Assembly: GCA_964598695.1 (NCBI GenBank)
Contig: CAZRDB010000101.1
Span: 1 to 17,714, forward strand
Direction of reading: 5' to 3'
Origin: CAZRDB01 sp964598695
GTDB lineage: Bacteria; Armatimonadota; Zipacnadia; UBA1398
Length of the DNA stretch: 17,714 bases
Shown: piece after piece, positions 1-6,509 of the stretch
How positions within the stretch are numbered: position 1 is the first letter of the stretch
Layout: every line of letters begins with the position of its first letter
Made by a program: the position numbers and the translations under genes
The notes under the pieces: model-generated
Databases searched by the model: none
What the model saw: the letters and a program-made list of their open reading frames with translations, nothing else
Told to the model about the DNA's origin: nothing

Positions 1-245
1 TGTTGCTCCCAGGCGAGGCGGAGGTCGCGGGCGGCCTCGAGCTGCTCCCGCAGTGCGGCGATCGGGCTCGCGGCGACGGGTTGGGCGGGTGCGGGCGAGC
101 CGGGCCGCGCGACCGGAGCCGGCGATGCGGCCCGCTCGCGCGGTGCGTAGGTTGGGGGCGATGCGTACTGCGCGAGCACGCGCTGCCAATCGCGGAGCGC
201 GCTCGCGAGTTCGCCGGAGCAGGGGAGCTTGTCGGTCGGCGGCAT
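1..245 (-). CDS. N-terminal part of an unrecognised protein, cut by the left edge
   Basis: An open frame starts at an ATG (bases 245-243) and runs through the left edge without a stop, giving 81 complete codons. The start is supported by the Shine-Dalgarno-like run AAGGGGG (257-251), five bases upstream. The protein opens MPPTDKLPCSGELASALRDW, then has a Pro/Ala-rich linker at about residues 29-60 (repeats of the type APV/SPAP) and a helical, charged stretch (REQLEAARDL) at the truncated end. No signal peptide, membrane segment or known motif is visible. Codon bias is like that of the neighbours, which favours this frame over the plus-strand frames here. It is divergent from the lipoprotein gene at 430, with 184 bases between the two starts. 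I do not recognise a family; the Pro/Ala linker suggests a segment joining two domains, most of which lie outside the window. Confidence 0.6.
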   Translation of the reverse strand, partial: MPPTDKLPCSGELASALRDWQRVLAQYASPPTYAPRERAASPAPVARPGSPAPAQPVAASPIAALREQLEAARDLRLAWEQ

Positions 246-270
246 GGCGGCCCCCTTCGGGTGCGGGCAG

Positions 271-287
271 CCGAAGCGGCGCTTCGG
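271..287. repeat. Short perfect inverted repeat between divergent genes
   Basis: CCGAAGCG and CGCTTCGG are exact inverted copies around a single central G. The site is 26 to 42 bases upstream of the ATG at 245 (minus strand) and 143 bases before the TTG at 430. It could be an operator for the minus-strand gene or a leader hairpin; short GC-rich palindromes also occur by chance at this base composition. There is no direct evidence of function. Confidence 0.3.
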
Positions 288-366
288 AGAGGGAGGTTCG
301 TGTGGTCAAGGGAGGAAGTACGGGGTACGGAATGCACGTCTCGCGCTGAGTGGGTGTCCGCCCTGT

Positions 367-396
367 ACCGGACGACCTCTGGCGAGGCCCTCCGGT
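367..396 (+). promoter_or_regulatory. Leader hairpin upstream of the Ig-domain lipoprotein
   Basis: ACCGGA (367-372) pairs with TCCGGT (391-396), and CCTC (376-379) pairs with GAGG (384-387) inside it, across a symmetric 3x3 internal loop and a TGGC tetraloop. It ends 17 bases before the ribosome binding site GAGAGGAG (413-420). The central CGGAC arm could instead pair with GTCCG at 356-360, so two alternative folds are possible. I infer a possible 5' leader structure; no transcript start is identifiable. Confidence 0.25.
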
Positions 397-429
397 CCGG
401 GCTCTGCCCCCCGAGAGGAGTGTGCCGAA

Positions 430-1536
430 TTGCGAGCCAGTGAAAGGGGACGTACCAGAGCGCTTCTTATCCTCCTGATGGCGAGTGTGAGTGTCCTTCC
501 GTTCCTCGGAAGCTGCGGCGGCGGGACCACCGCAGTGACCTACCTCCTGAACCTCGTCGCCTCCCCCACTACCTTCAATGTAGGCGCAGCGACCGTGGTC
601 ACGGCGACCGTGACGAGCAGCGGCGTTGCCCAGCCCGGTGTCACCGTGACCTGGGGCGTCACCCCCGCGGGTGCGGTGACCTTCTCCTCCGCGACCAGCG
701 TGACGAACGCGCTGGGCGTGGCCACCGTGAACGCGACAGGGGTCACGGCGGGCGCGGCGACGATCCAGGCGGCCGCGACGGGAGCGACCACGCAGAACGT
801 GGCGGTCACGATCACCACCGCGGGCGGGCCGGCGGTCGCGGTCGCGCTGTCGCCGACCTCCGTCGCGGTGGGCGCCGCCACCACGGCAACGGCGACGGTC
901 ACCGACAACGGCGCCGCGCAGGCGGGCGAGACCGTGACGTTCGCGATCACCGACGCGGGGATCGCCAGCTTCACGACGGTCAACACAGCGGTGACCAACG
1001 CCTCCGGTCAGGCCTCGGTCGCGATCACGGGCGCGGCGGTCGGCTCCACGACGGTGACGGCGACGGCGCTGGCGACGACCAGCTCGGGGCAGGTACTGAC
1101 CGTCACGGCGCCGCCGACCCAGGAGCAGGTCGTGCTCTACAACGTGACCGACGTGCAGTTCCAGGCGAGCAACAACGTCACGGGCGGGAGCACGCCCGCC
1201 AATCTCGACCTGGGCGGCACGCGCGTCATCATCGGCTCGGCGGCGGGCGGGGCCTACCTGCTGCTGTCGAACGCCACCTACACCCAGGCCTGGGTGCGCA
1301 ACATGGTGACCGAGACCGACGCCAACTTCACCCCCGCCTCGCTCGGCTTCGCGGGCTGGATGAACCGGGCGACGATCGATCCGCCGGGCGGCAAGGTCTA
1401 CTGGGCCCGGACGACGGCCGGCCCGGGCCGCGAGCTGGTCTCGGCCAACCTGGACGGCTCGGGCGAGCAGGTCCTCGTCGCCTCGATCCCCAACCCCAAC
1501 GGCCCCCTGCAGGTCGCCGTCTCGCCGGATGGCTAG
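430..1536 (+). CDS. Lipoprotein with two Ig-like (Big) domains, ended early by an in-frame TAG
   Basis: This encodes a probable surface lipoprotein. The chosen start is TTG at 430, nine bases after GAGAGGAG (413-420). It gives a signal peptide with four Arg (residues 2-10), a hydrophobic core and the lipobox LGSC, with Cys29 as lipidation site. An in-frame ATG at 478 would remove the positive charges. The frame is open upstream to 229, but that part has no coding character. Residues about 38-131 and 132-228 are two Thr/Val/Ala-rich beta repeats of the bacterial Ig (Big_1, invasin-like) type. The rest begins a beta-propeller-like region containing ANLDGSG and VAVSPDG. Translation stops after 368 residues at TAG 1534-1536, but the same frame continues to 1953 with matching propeller sequence. 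The SPDG-x-TIA repeat motif is cut exactly at x, so this is likely a nonsense-interrupted gene. The binding target is unknown. Confidence 0.75.
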   Translation: MRASERGRTRALLILLMASVSVLPFLGSCGGGTTAVTYLLNLVASPTTFNVGAATVVTATVTSSGVAQPGVTVTWGVTPAGAVTFSSATSVTNALGVATVNATGVTAGAATIQAAATGATTQNVAVTITTAGGPAVAVALSPTSVAVGAATTATATVTDNGAAQAGETVTFAITDAGIASFTTVNTAVTNASGQASVAITGAAVGSTTVTATALATTSSGQVLTVTAPPTQEQVVLYNVTDVQFQASNNVTGGSTPANLDLGGTRVIIGSAAGGAYLLLSNATYTQAWVRNMVTETDANFTPASLGFAGWMNRATIDPPGGKVYWARTTAGPGRELVSANLDGSGEQVLVASIPNPNGPLQVAVSPDG

Positions 1537-1953
1537 ACGATCGCCACCATCACCGGCAACAACTTCCTGTACCACGTCGCCGCGGACGGCTCGAGCTTGC
1601 CGGTCTGGATGAACCTGCTGACCTCGACCGTGCCGACCTCGTGCGCGTGGATCGACAACGACAACCTCGCGGTCTCGGTGACCAACTGCCAGGGCACGGG
1701 GTTGCCCGGCCTGATCGAGGCCCACACCGACGGCACGGCGCCGACGCTGATCTACAACAATGGCGGCCTCGGCCTGCGCTCGACGGCGGGCTCGGTCGCG
1801 GTCGACGGCGCCGGCAACATCCTCTTCGAGGAACTCGACGCGGGGCTGACCCAGTACGACATCCTGCGTGTGGACGCGCCGACGTTCCCCGCCCGGGTGA
1901 GCATCGTGGTCCGCTCGCAGAGCGACCGGTATCCGCTGCTGCTCGACTTCTAG
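1537..1953 (+). pseudogene. C-terminal remainder of the Ig-domain lipoprotein, same frame after TAG
   Basis: This is the direct continuation of the preceding frame beyond TAG 1534-1536, 138 codons to a final TAG at 1951-1953. It starts TIATITGNNFLYHVAADGSS, which completes a WD40-like/TolB-like (PD40) blade begun by SPDG before the stop. It goes on with further strand-like segments (APTLIYNN, SVAVDGAGNILFEE). There is no ribosome binding site before its first possible internal starts (TTG 1597, ATG 1609), so independent translation is unlikely. No other frameshift or stop is present, so the damage is a single codon. Either the gene was recently inactivated, or the stop is read through, or the base is an error. 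A strong terminator follows 32 bases downstream, which fits 1953 being the true gene end. Confidence 0.7.
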
Positions 1954-1985
1954 CAGGGGTGACGCACATCGCGCGGACGTGACGA

Positions 1986-2015
1986 GGGCGCCGGTCCGAC
2001 GGGCCGGCGCCCTTT
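1986..2015 (+). terminator. Rho-independent terminator of the lipoprotein gene
   Basis: GGGCGCCGGTCC (1986-1997) pairs with GGGCCGGCGCCC (2001-2012) over 12 base pairs, one of them a T-G wobble, with loop GAC. TTT follows at 2013-2015. It lies 32 bases after the TAG at 1951-1953. The very stable stem makes this convincing despite the short T run. Confidence 0.75.
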
Positions 2016-2064
2016 CCGTCTCCATCCGTGGTCACGTCTCAGATAGTAAGGCGCGAAATCGCCG

Positions 2065-2092
2065 AAAAGTGCAGATTCCCACGCGGGAATCT
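2065..2092 (-). terminator. Probable terminator of the minus-strand operon
   Basis: AGATTCCC (2073-2080) and GGGAATCT (2085-2092) form a perfect 8-base-pair stem with a four-base loop. Read on the minus strand it lies 12 bases after the aldo/keto reductase stop and is followed by GCACTTTT (2072-2065). The four bases between stem and T run make it weaker than a textbook terminator. Its position between convergent genes supports the role. Confidence 0.5.
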
Positions 2093-2104
2093 TCGGGTGG
2101 ACGC

Positions 2105-3052
2105 CTACCCGGGCGTCCCGAAGATGGGCGGCACACCCTCGAGCCGTGTTAGCAGCCTCGCCCGCTCGGCGGCCGTCAGCGGCCGGTAGGCGCGCGCGGC
2201 TCGCAGCGCGACCGAGAAGAGCCCGGCGTCGCCCGGAGGCACGATCGCGGTGACGCCCAGGTCGAGCGTGTACCGTACGGCCAGCGCCGCAGACGTCTCA
2301 TCGGCGGTGGGCTCGTACCAGCACTTGGGGAACGGCCGCTCGGCCCCCTCCGGCCACGGGCGCCAGGCCATTGCCTTCAGGGCGAGGACGGAGATCCCGC
2401 GCTGACGGGCGGCCTCGAGGACGCCGTGGCCGAACGCCCCGCGCTCCATGCAGACGCAGTTGAGCGGGAAGAGGACGCTGTCGAACGCGAAGCGCTCCAT
2501 CGCGCGGAGGGCCACCTCCTCCGAGTGGGCGGAGAACCCGAGGTGGCGCGTGAGGCCGCGCTCCCGGGCGTCGCGGAGCACCTCCATCGCGCCCCCCGGG
2601 GCGAAGCTCTGCTCGAGGTCCTCGAGGGTCGCGAGGCCGTGAAGCTGGTAGAGGTCGAAGTGGTCGGTTCGGAGGGTCCGGAGCGAGACCTCCAGCTCCT
2701 CACGACAGCCCGGGCCGTCGCGCCGGGCCGACTTGCACGCGAGGAAGACACCATCGCGGAAGGGCTCGAGCGCCGGTCCGAGACGGTCCTGGGCATCGCC
2801 GTAGGAGGGGGCGACGTCGAAGTAGTTGACGCCGGCCTCGACGGCCTCGGCCACGATCCGGTCGGCCTCGGCCTGCTCGGTCTGGGCAACGACGATCCCG
2901 CCCAAGCCGACGATGGAGAGCGGCTCGCGCGACGGTCCGTAGGGCCGCGTGGGGAGGCGCTCGGCCACCGGGCCCTCGTCGGCCGCGACGCCGAGCGCCG
3001 CGGCGGAGAGCCCCGCGGCGAGCGAGGCGTGAAGGAACTCCCTGCGTTTCAC
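2105..3052 (-). CDS. Tat-exported aldo/keto reductase
   Basis: The 315-residue product starts at GTG (3052-3050), eight bases after the ribosome binding site AGAGGAG. The N-terminus MKRREFLHAS followed by an Ala/Leu-rich stretch is a twin-arginine (Tat) signal peptide, so the folded enzyme is probably exported with its cofactor. The aldo/keto reductase barrel shows the full catalytic tetrad: Asp79 (NYFDVAPSYG), Tyr84, Lys107 (FLACKSARR) and His138 (LYQLHGL). Members of this superfamily reduce carbonyls or oxidise alcohols with NADP(H); the substrate cannot be read from sequence, but the neighbours suggest a sugar or sugar-derived compound. No C-terminal Cys-rich iron-sulfur motif is present. 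It lies 27 bases downstream of the Lon-like lipoprotein gene on the same strand and is the last gene of the block. The stop is TAG. Confidence 0.88.
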   Translation of the reverse strand: MKRREFLHASLAAGLSAAALGVAADEGPVAERLPTRPYGPSREPLSIVGLGGIVVAQTEQAEADRIVAEAVEAGVNYFDVAPSYGDAQDRLGPALEPFRDGVFLACKSARRDGPGCREELEVSLRTLRTDHFDLYQLHGLATLEDLEQSFAPGGAMEVLRDARERGLTRHLGFSAHSEEVALRAMERFAFDSVLFPLNCVCMERGAFGHGVLEAARQRGISVLALKAMAWRPWPEGAERPFPKCWYEPTADETSAALAVRYTLDLGVTAIVPPGDAGLFSVALRAARAYRPLTAAERARLLTRLEGVPPIFGTPG

Positions 3053-3079
3053 GTTCTCGTCTCCTCTCGGACCGATGGG

Positions 3080-5080
3080 CTACCGGTTGCCCTGGGGCTG
3101 CGCGAGCAGCGAGGCGACGCGGGCGTAGCTGGCCGCCTGCCAGAAGCAGCGGAGCGCGTCGATCTTGGCCTCGAGGTCATCGCCCGAGGTCTCGCGGTAG
3201 ACCTTGCCGCACTCGTAGTAGCCGTAGGGGATCGTGATGTCGATGCCGGCCTTGGCGGCCTGCTCGAGTTCGGCCTTCGTGCGGCCCTCGGCCTGGTCGA
3301 GCATGCCGATGAGCATCTTCTGGCTGCCGACGGTGATCCGGCCGGTATCGGGATCGCGCTTGCCGCCCAGCGAGTAGTACTGGGCGACCAGCCCACTGGT
3401 GAGCGTGAATGCGGCGGTCGAGATGCCGAGCGTGGCGCGCTCGGTCTCGGGCTCACCCTCGCCGATCAGCTCCTTGACGCCCTCGAGCGCATTGAGCGAC
3501 CCGACGGCGAGCATGTAGTTCGAGTCCTGCGCCATGAAGCTCGCCTTGGCGGCCGCGGTGTGGACGCCGGCCTGTTGGGCCGCCTGGTCGATGATGGTCT
3601 TGTCGAAGTAGGTGAGGTTGGCGCTCGCGGCGTGGCGCATGGTCTCGGCCCAGGCCTTGAGCGAGGCGTCGGATGGCGCGCTGGGCCCGCCGAGGCCGAA
3701 GCCGATGTCGAGGCGGTCGCGGGCGCAGTCGAGGGCGGTGTCGATCAGGCCGTAGATGACGGCCATCGTGAGCAACGCGGCGGCGGCCTCGGCGTCGGAG
3801 TCCGTCTCGACAGCCACCTGCTGGGCCTGCCGGGCATAGACCAGGAGGCCGACAGCGCCCATGCCGGTCGAGTAGGCATCGCTGAGCGCGATGACGTCGG
3901 AGACCGACTCGGGCTGCTTGGCGGCGAGATCGCTGATGAACCGGTCGATCTCCTGCTGCTCGGGCGCCGCGGCGTTCACGATGCGCAGGAGCGCGTCCGC
4001 CGAGCCCTCGGCGGCGGCCCAGTCCTGGGCGACGCGGCAGACCTGGTAGATGCCGGCCGCCTGGAGCGCGGCCTGGAAAGCGGCGTCGTATGCGGCTGCC
4101 GACTGGCCGTCCTTCAGATACTCCTGGGCCTTCGCGTACTGCGCGTCCAGCTCGCTCAGGTCGATGACGCCCTCGGTCGCGAGCTGCTCGATGACGGCCG
4201 GGCTGAGGGCGGCGCACTTGTCGACCTCGGCCTCGGCCCGGGCGATCCAATCCTCGGCCTTCTTCGTGATCCGGGCGTAGGCATCGCTCTCGGGCCGCGG
4301 GACGGTCGTGGGTGGCGCGGCGTAGGCCAGCTCGGCGCCCGTCAGCTCGCGGTAGGCGTCGGCGACCGTCGCGACCTCGACGATCTCGAGGCCGATCTCC
4401 TTGCCCTTGGCCACGACATCGACCGAGAGGGGCTCGTCGCCGCTGAGGTCGTCCGCGTTGCGCTGGCCTGCCGGGATGAGCATCTTGGTCCGGCCCGCCG
4501 CCTTCGCGCCCTCCATCTTGTGCGGGATCCCGCCGACAGGACCGATCGTGCCGTCGGGGTTGATCGTGCCGGTCATCGTGACGTCGCTCTTGAGGTCCTT
4601 GCCGGTCAGCGCGCTCAGCACGGCGACCGTCAGAAGCCCGCCTGCCGAGGGACCGTCGATCATGCCCTCGACGGCGTAGTCGACCTTGTAGGTGTTGAGC
4701 GCCCGTCCGGTGGTCATCGAGGCCACGCAGGAGGCCATCCAGCCCGCCGAGCGCCACATGTCGCCGTTGCCGCCGACCTCCGTCTCGGTGAACGAGACCG
4801 TCGCGGTCTCCGCGTTCACGGGCGTCAGCGTGACCTTGACCCTGCTCGAGCCGCCCTTGGCGCTGCCGAGCCCGCCCGAGAACCACAGGGCGGCCACCTC
4901 GCGCGATGTCTCGCCCGTGAGCGCCCCGCCGGGGGCGCTGGGAGCGGCCCCGCTCGAGCCGCCGCTCGTCCAAGCAGTCGTGCGCTTCATGCCCGGGCAG
5001 CAGCAGCCGGCCAGTAGGGCAGCGAGTGCGAGACCGATCAGGCAGGGCCACGGAGACGTGCCTCTCCGCTGGAGCGTCAT
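3080..5080 (-). CDS. Lipoprotein with a Lon-type (S16) serine protease domain, no ATPase domain
   Basis: A 666-residue protein. The start ATG at 5080 is set by GAGGAGGT ending seven bases upstream; an ATG at 5113 would add 11 residues without a binding site. The signal peptide ends in lipobox LAGC with Cys26, so the mature protein is membrane-anchored outside the cytoplasm. Residues about 78-250 form a Lon proteolytic domain: DGPSAGG carries the nucleophile Ser145 and PVGGIPHKMEGAKAAG the partner Lys188. The 43-residue spacing equals that of the E. coli Lon Ser-Lys dyad, and LIPAGQ and a VADAYRELTG-type end also fit. No AAA+ module and no PDZ domain are seen. The C-terminal 400 residues are Ala-rich and helical, perhaps TPR-like, of unrecognised family. 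It sits between the GFO/IDH gene (104 bases upstream) and the aldo/keto reductase (27 bases downstream). It may process exported proteins; the target is unknown. Confidence 0.82.
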   Translation of the reverse strand: MTLQRRGTSPWPCLIGLALAALLAGCCCPGMKRTTAWTSGGSSGAAPSAPGGALTGETSREVAALWFSGGLGSAKGGSSRVKVTLTPVNAETATVSFTETEVGGNGDMWRSAGWMASCVASMTTGRALNTYKVDYAVEGMIDGPSAGGLLTVAVLSALTGKDLKSDVTMTGTINPDGTIGPVGGIPHKMEGAKAAGRTKMLIPAGQRNADDLSGDEPLSVDVVAKGKEIGLEIVEVATVADAYRELTGAELAYAAPPTTVPRPESDAYARITKKAEDWIARAEAEVDKCAALSPAVIEQLATEGVIDLSELDAQYAKAQEYLKDGQSAAAYDAAFQAALQAAGIYQVCRVAQDWAAAEGSADALLRIVNAAAPEQQEIDRFISDLAAKQPESVSDVIALSDAYSTGMGAVGLLVYARQAQQVAVETDSDAEAAAALLTMAVIYGLIDTALDCARDRLDIGFGLGGPSAPSDASLKAWAETMRHAASANLTYFDKTIIDQAAQQAGVHTAAAKASFMAQDSNYMLAVGSLNALEGVKELIGEGEPETERATLGISTAAFTLTSGLVAQYYSLGGKRDPDTGRITVGSQKMLIGMLDQAEGRTKAELEQAAKAGIDITIPYGYYECGKVYRETSGDDLEAKIDALRCFWQAASYARVASLLAQPQGNR

Positions 5081-5103
5081 GCCGAACACCTCCTCGGGTG
5101 GCG

Positions 5104-5118
5104 AGCACAGCACAGCAC
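5104..5118. repeat. Three tandem copies of a 5-base unit (AGCAC)
   Basis: AGCAC occurs three times in direct tandem in the untranslated leader, 24 bases upstream of the ATG of the Lon-like lipoprotein gene (reads GTGCT x3 on that gene's strand). It is too short to call a functional satellite, but copy-number changes here would alter spacing in the leader. Confidence 0.3.
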
Positions 5119-5156
5119 CGCTGCCTGTTCATTCCCGCCCGGGGTCGGCTTCCCTA

Positions 5157-5180
5157 CCTCGGCTCGTTCGCGGGCCGAGG
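5157..5180 (-). promoter_or_regulatory. Hairpin between the GFO/IDH and Lon-like genes
   Basis: CCTCGGC (5157-5163) and GCCGAGG (5174-5180) pair over seven bases with a ten-base loop, starting four bases after the GFO/IDH stop on the minus strand. No T run follows, so it is not a clear terminator. It could be an intra-operon processing or mRNA 3'-end stabilising hairpin, or could reduce expression of the two downstream genes. Confidence 0.3.
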
Positions 5181-5184
5181 ATCG

Positions 5185-6390
5185 CTACAGCGCGTACGGG
5201 GGCCGGGGGCTGCGGGCCAGCATCCGCCGGGCCGGCTCGTTGCCCAGGATCGTCTCGCGCGCCGGATCCCAACGAACGTGGCTTCCGGTGCGGATCGCGA
5301 TGTCGCTCAGCAGGCTGATCGTGTCGCTGCGAACGGCCGAGTCGATGTCGCTCACGGCCGGGATCCGCGTGCGGATCGCCCGGACGTAGTCCGCGGCGTG
5401 GTGCGGGCTCTCGGGCAGGCGACGCTCGTCGGCCCGGATCGGCGGCGCAAGCAACGAGAGCGGCTCGGCGGTGAGGCCGCCCCGGCTGATCCCGATCCAC
5501 CCCTCCGTTCCGACGAAGCGGGTGAGATCGGCCTCGCCGCTGCGGAACGCGAGCGGAGTGCCGTCCGCGTAGCGACAGCGAACGTCCCAGGTCGCCACCG
5601 TATCGTAGAGGCCCTCGGTGGGGATGACGCCGACACCCTCGAAGTCGACGGGCACCCGGTCGGGAGCGCCGTAGGCCCAGTCGAGGATGTCGAGCGGGTG
5701 GGCGCCCCAGCCGCCGAGGAAGCCGATCGAGTTGTCGTAGACGAAGAACGAGCCGCGGTTGACGCACCGGTCGGCCGTGTAGGGGCTCCAGGGCGTCGGG
5801 CCGAGCCACAGGTCGTAGTCGAGATCGTCGGGCACGGGGAGCGGCTCGGTCGCCCCGCCGCCCCAGCCCTGTGGCGCGGTGACTTCGATCGACCGGATCT
5901 CGCCCACGCGGCCGTTGCGGATCAGCTCGCAGCCGAGCCGGCAGTGCGCCATCGAGCGCTGCTGCGTTCCGTACTGGAAGACGGCGCCGTAGCGATGGAC
6001 GGCCTCGCGGAGCATCCGATCCTGCTCGACGGTGACGCCCAGCGGCTTCTCGACGTACACGTCGACGCCCGCGCGGACGCAGGCCAGCGCCGCGGGCACA
6101 TGCCAACCATCGTGCGTGGCGATGACCACACCATCGAGGTCTTCGCGCTCGAGCATCTCGCGGAAGTCGCGGTAGGGCCTGCAGGCGGTGTAGGTCCCCG
6201 CGCCGGCGCGCTGCGCGTAGGTCTCGTTCACCCTGGCCGCCCATTGCTCGCGGCGGGAGCGGAAGGGGTCGCAGGTCGCGACGACCTGTACCTCGGGGAG
6301 CGGGAGGAAGTCCCAGTCGAGGAGCTGGCGGCCGCCACGGTCGCCACAGCCGATCCAGGCGAGCGTGGTGCGCTCCGAGGCCGGTGGCAC
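5185..6390 (-). CDS. GFO/IDH/MocA-family NAD(P)-dependent oxidoreductase, separated from its Tat signal by a TAG
   Basis: This frame encodes a complete 401-residue oxidoreductase from GTG at 6390. The Rossmann domain has IGCGDRGG (residues 13-20, nucleotide binding), strand-end VVATCDP (37-42) and the family signature EKP (114-116, in VYVEKPLG). The C-terminal domain shows GTQQRS and the conserved GWGAHPLDILDWAYG (227-241) with a likely catalytic or substrate-contacting His231. Family members oxidise or reduce sugars, inositols or glycosides. The end RPPYAL-TAG resembles family C-termini. The same frame continues upstream across a TAG (6399-6397) into a Tat signal peptide, so the ancestral start is ATG 6483 and the TAG is codon 29 of 432 sense-plus-TAG codons. 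The GTG lies six bases after the TAG with a G-rich run too close for a good binding site. Re-initiation there would give a cytoplasmic enzyme. It is the second gene of the minus-strand block. Confidence 0.85.
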   Translation of the reverse strand: MPPASERTTLAWIGCGDRGGRQLLDWDFLPLPEVQVVATCDPFRSRREQWAARVNETYAQRAGAGTYTACRPYRDFREMLEREDLDGVVIATHDGWHVPAALACVRAGVDVYVEKPLGVTVEQDRMLREAVHRYGAVFQYGTQQRSMAHCRLGCELIRNGRVGEIRSIEVTAPQGWGGGATEPLPVPDDLDYDLWLGPTPWSPYTADRCVNRGSFFVYDNSIGFLGGWGAHPLDILDWAYGAPDRVPVDFEGVGVIPTEGLYDTVATWDVRCRYADGTPLAFRSGEADLTRFVGTEGWIGISRGGLTAEPLSLLAPPIRADERRLPESPHHAADYVRAIRTRIPAVSDIDSAVRSDTISLLSDIAIRTGSHVRWDPARETILGNEPARRMLARSPRPPYAL

Positions 6391-6396
6391 GCCCCC

Positions 6397-6483
6397 CTAC
6401 CCGAGGGCGCGTCCGGCGACGATCGTGGGGATCGCGAGTGCGGCCGCCCCGCGGAGAAAGCCTCTGCGCGTCGTGTGGGCCAT
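6397..6483 (-). pseudogene. Tat signal peptide ORF of the GFO/IDH gene, ended by in-frame TAG
   Basis: ATG at 6483, six bases after GGAG, starts MAHTTRRGFLRGAAALAIPT and continues IVAGRALG before TAG at 6399-6397. The RRGFLRG box and Ala-rich core are a textbook twin-arginine signal. In relatives of the GFO/IDH family the signal is joined directly to the catalytic domain, with a junction of the LG-x-GG-PPASER type, as found here in frame across the TAG. Hence this is the detached 5' end of one gene rather than a separate small gene. It starts 26 bases after the stop of the ThuA-HEAT gene, so it is likely cotranscribed. A 28-residue free signal peptide would have no obvious function. Confidence 0.75.
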
Positions 6484-6509
6484 CGGGTGCTCCATCCTCT
6501 CCACCGCGC

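Noticed and set aside
229..429. Upstream extension of the lipoprotein frame
   Set aside because: The translated stretch looks non-coding, would place the lipobox about 100 residues in, and has no ribosome binding site; TTG at 430 has one.
3..443. 146-codon plus-strand open frame at the left edge
   Set aside because: It overlaps the better-supported minus-strand gene (1-245) and has Arg/Gly-rich composition with no motif or start signal.
2426..5017. 863-codon plus-strand open frame opposite the aldo/keto reductase and Lon-like genes
   Set aside because: It is an antisense shadow produced by G/C-rich third positions. The product is low-complexity Gly/Leu/Arg/Asp-rich with no motif, while the minus strand holds two genes with intact catalytic motifs and ribosome binding sites.
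1534..6399. Pyrrolysine or complete TAG reassignment
   Set aside because: TAG is also the terminator of most genes here at places that match family C-termini or precede terminators, so it is read as stop in this genome at least most of the time. Partial readthrough stays open as a finding.
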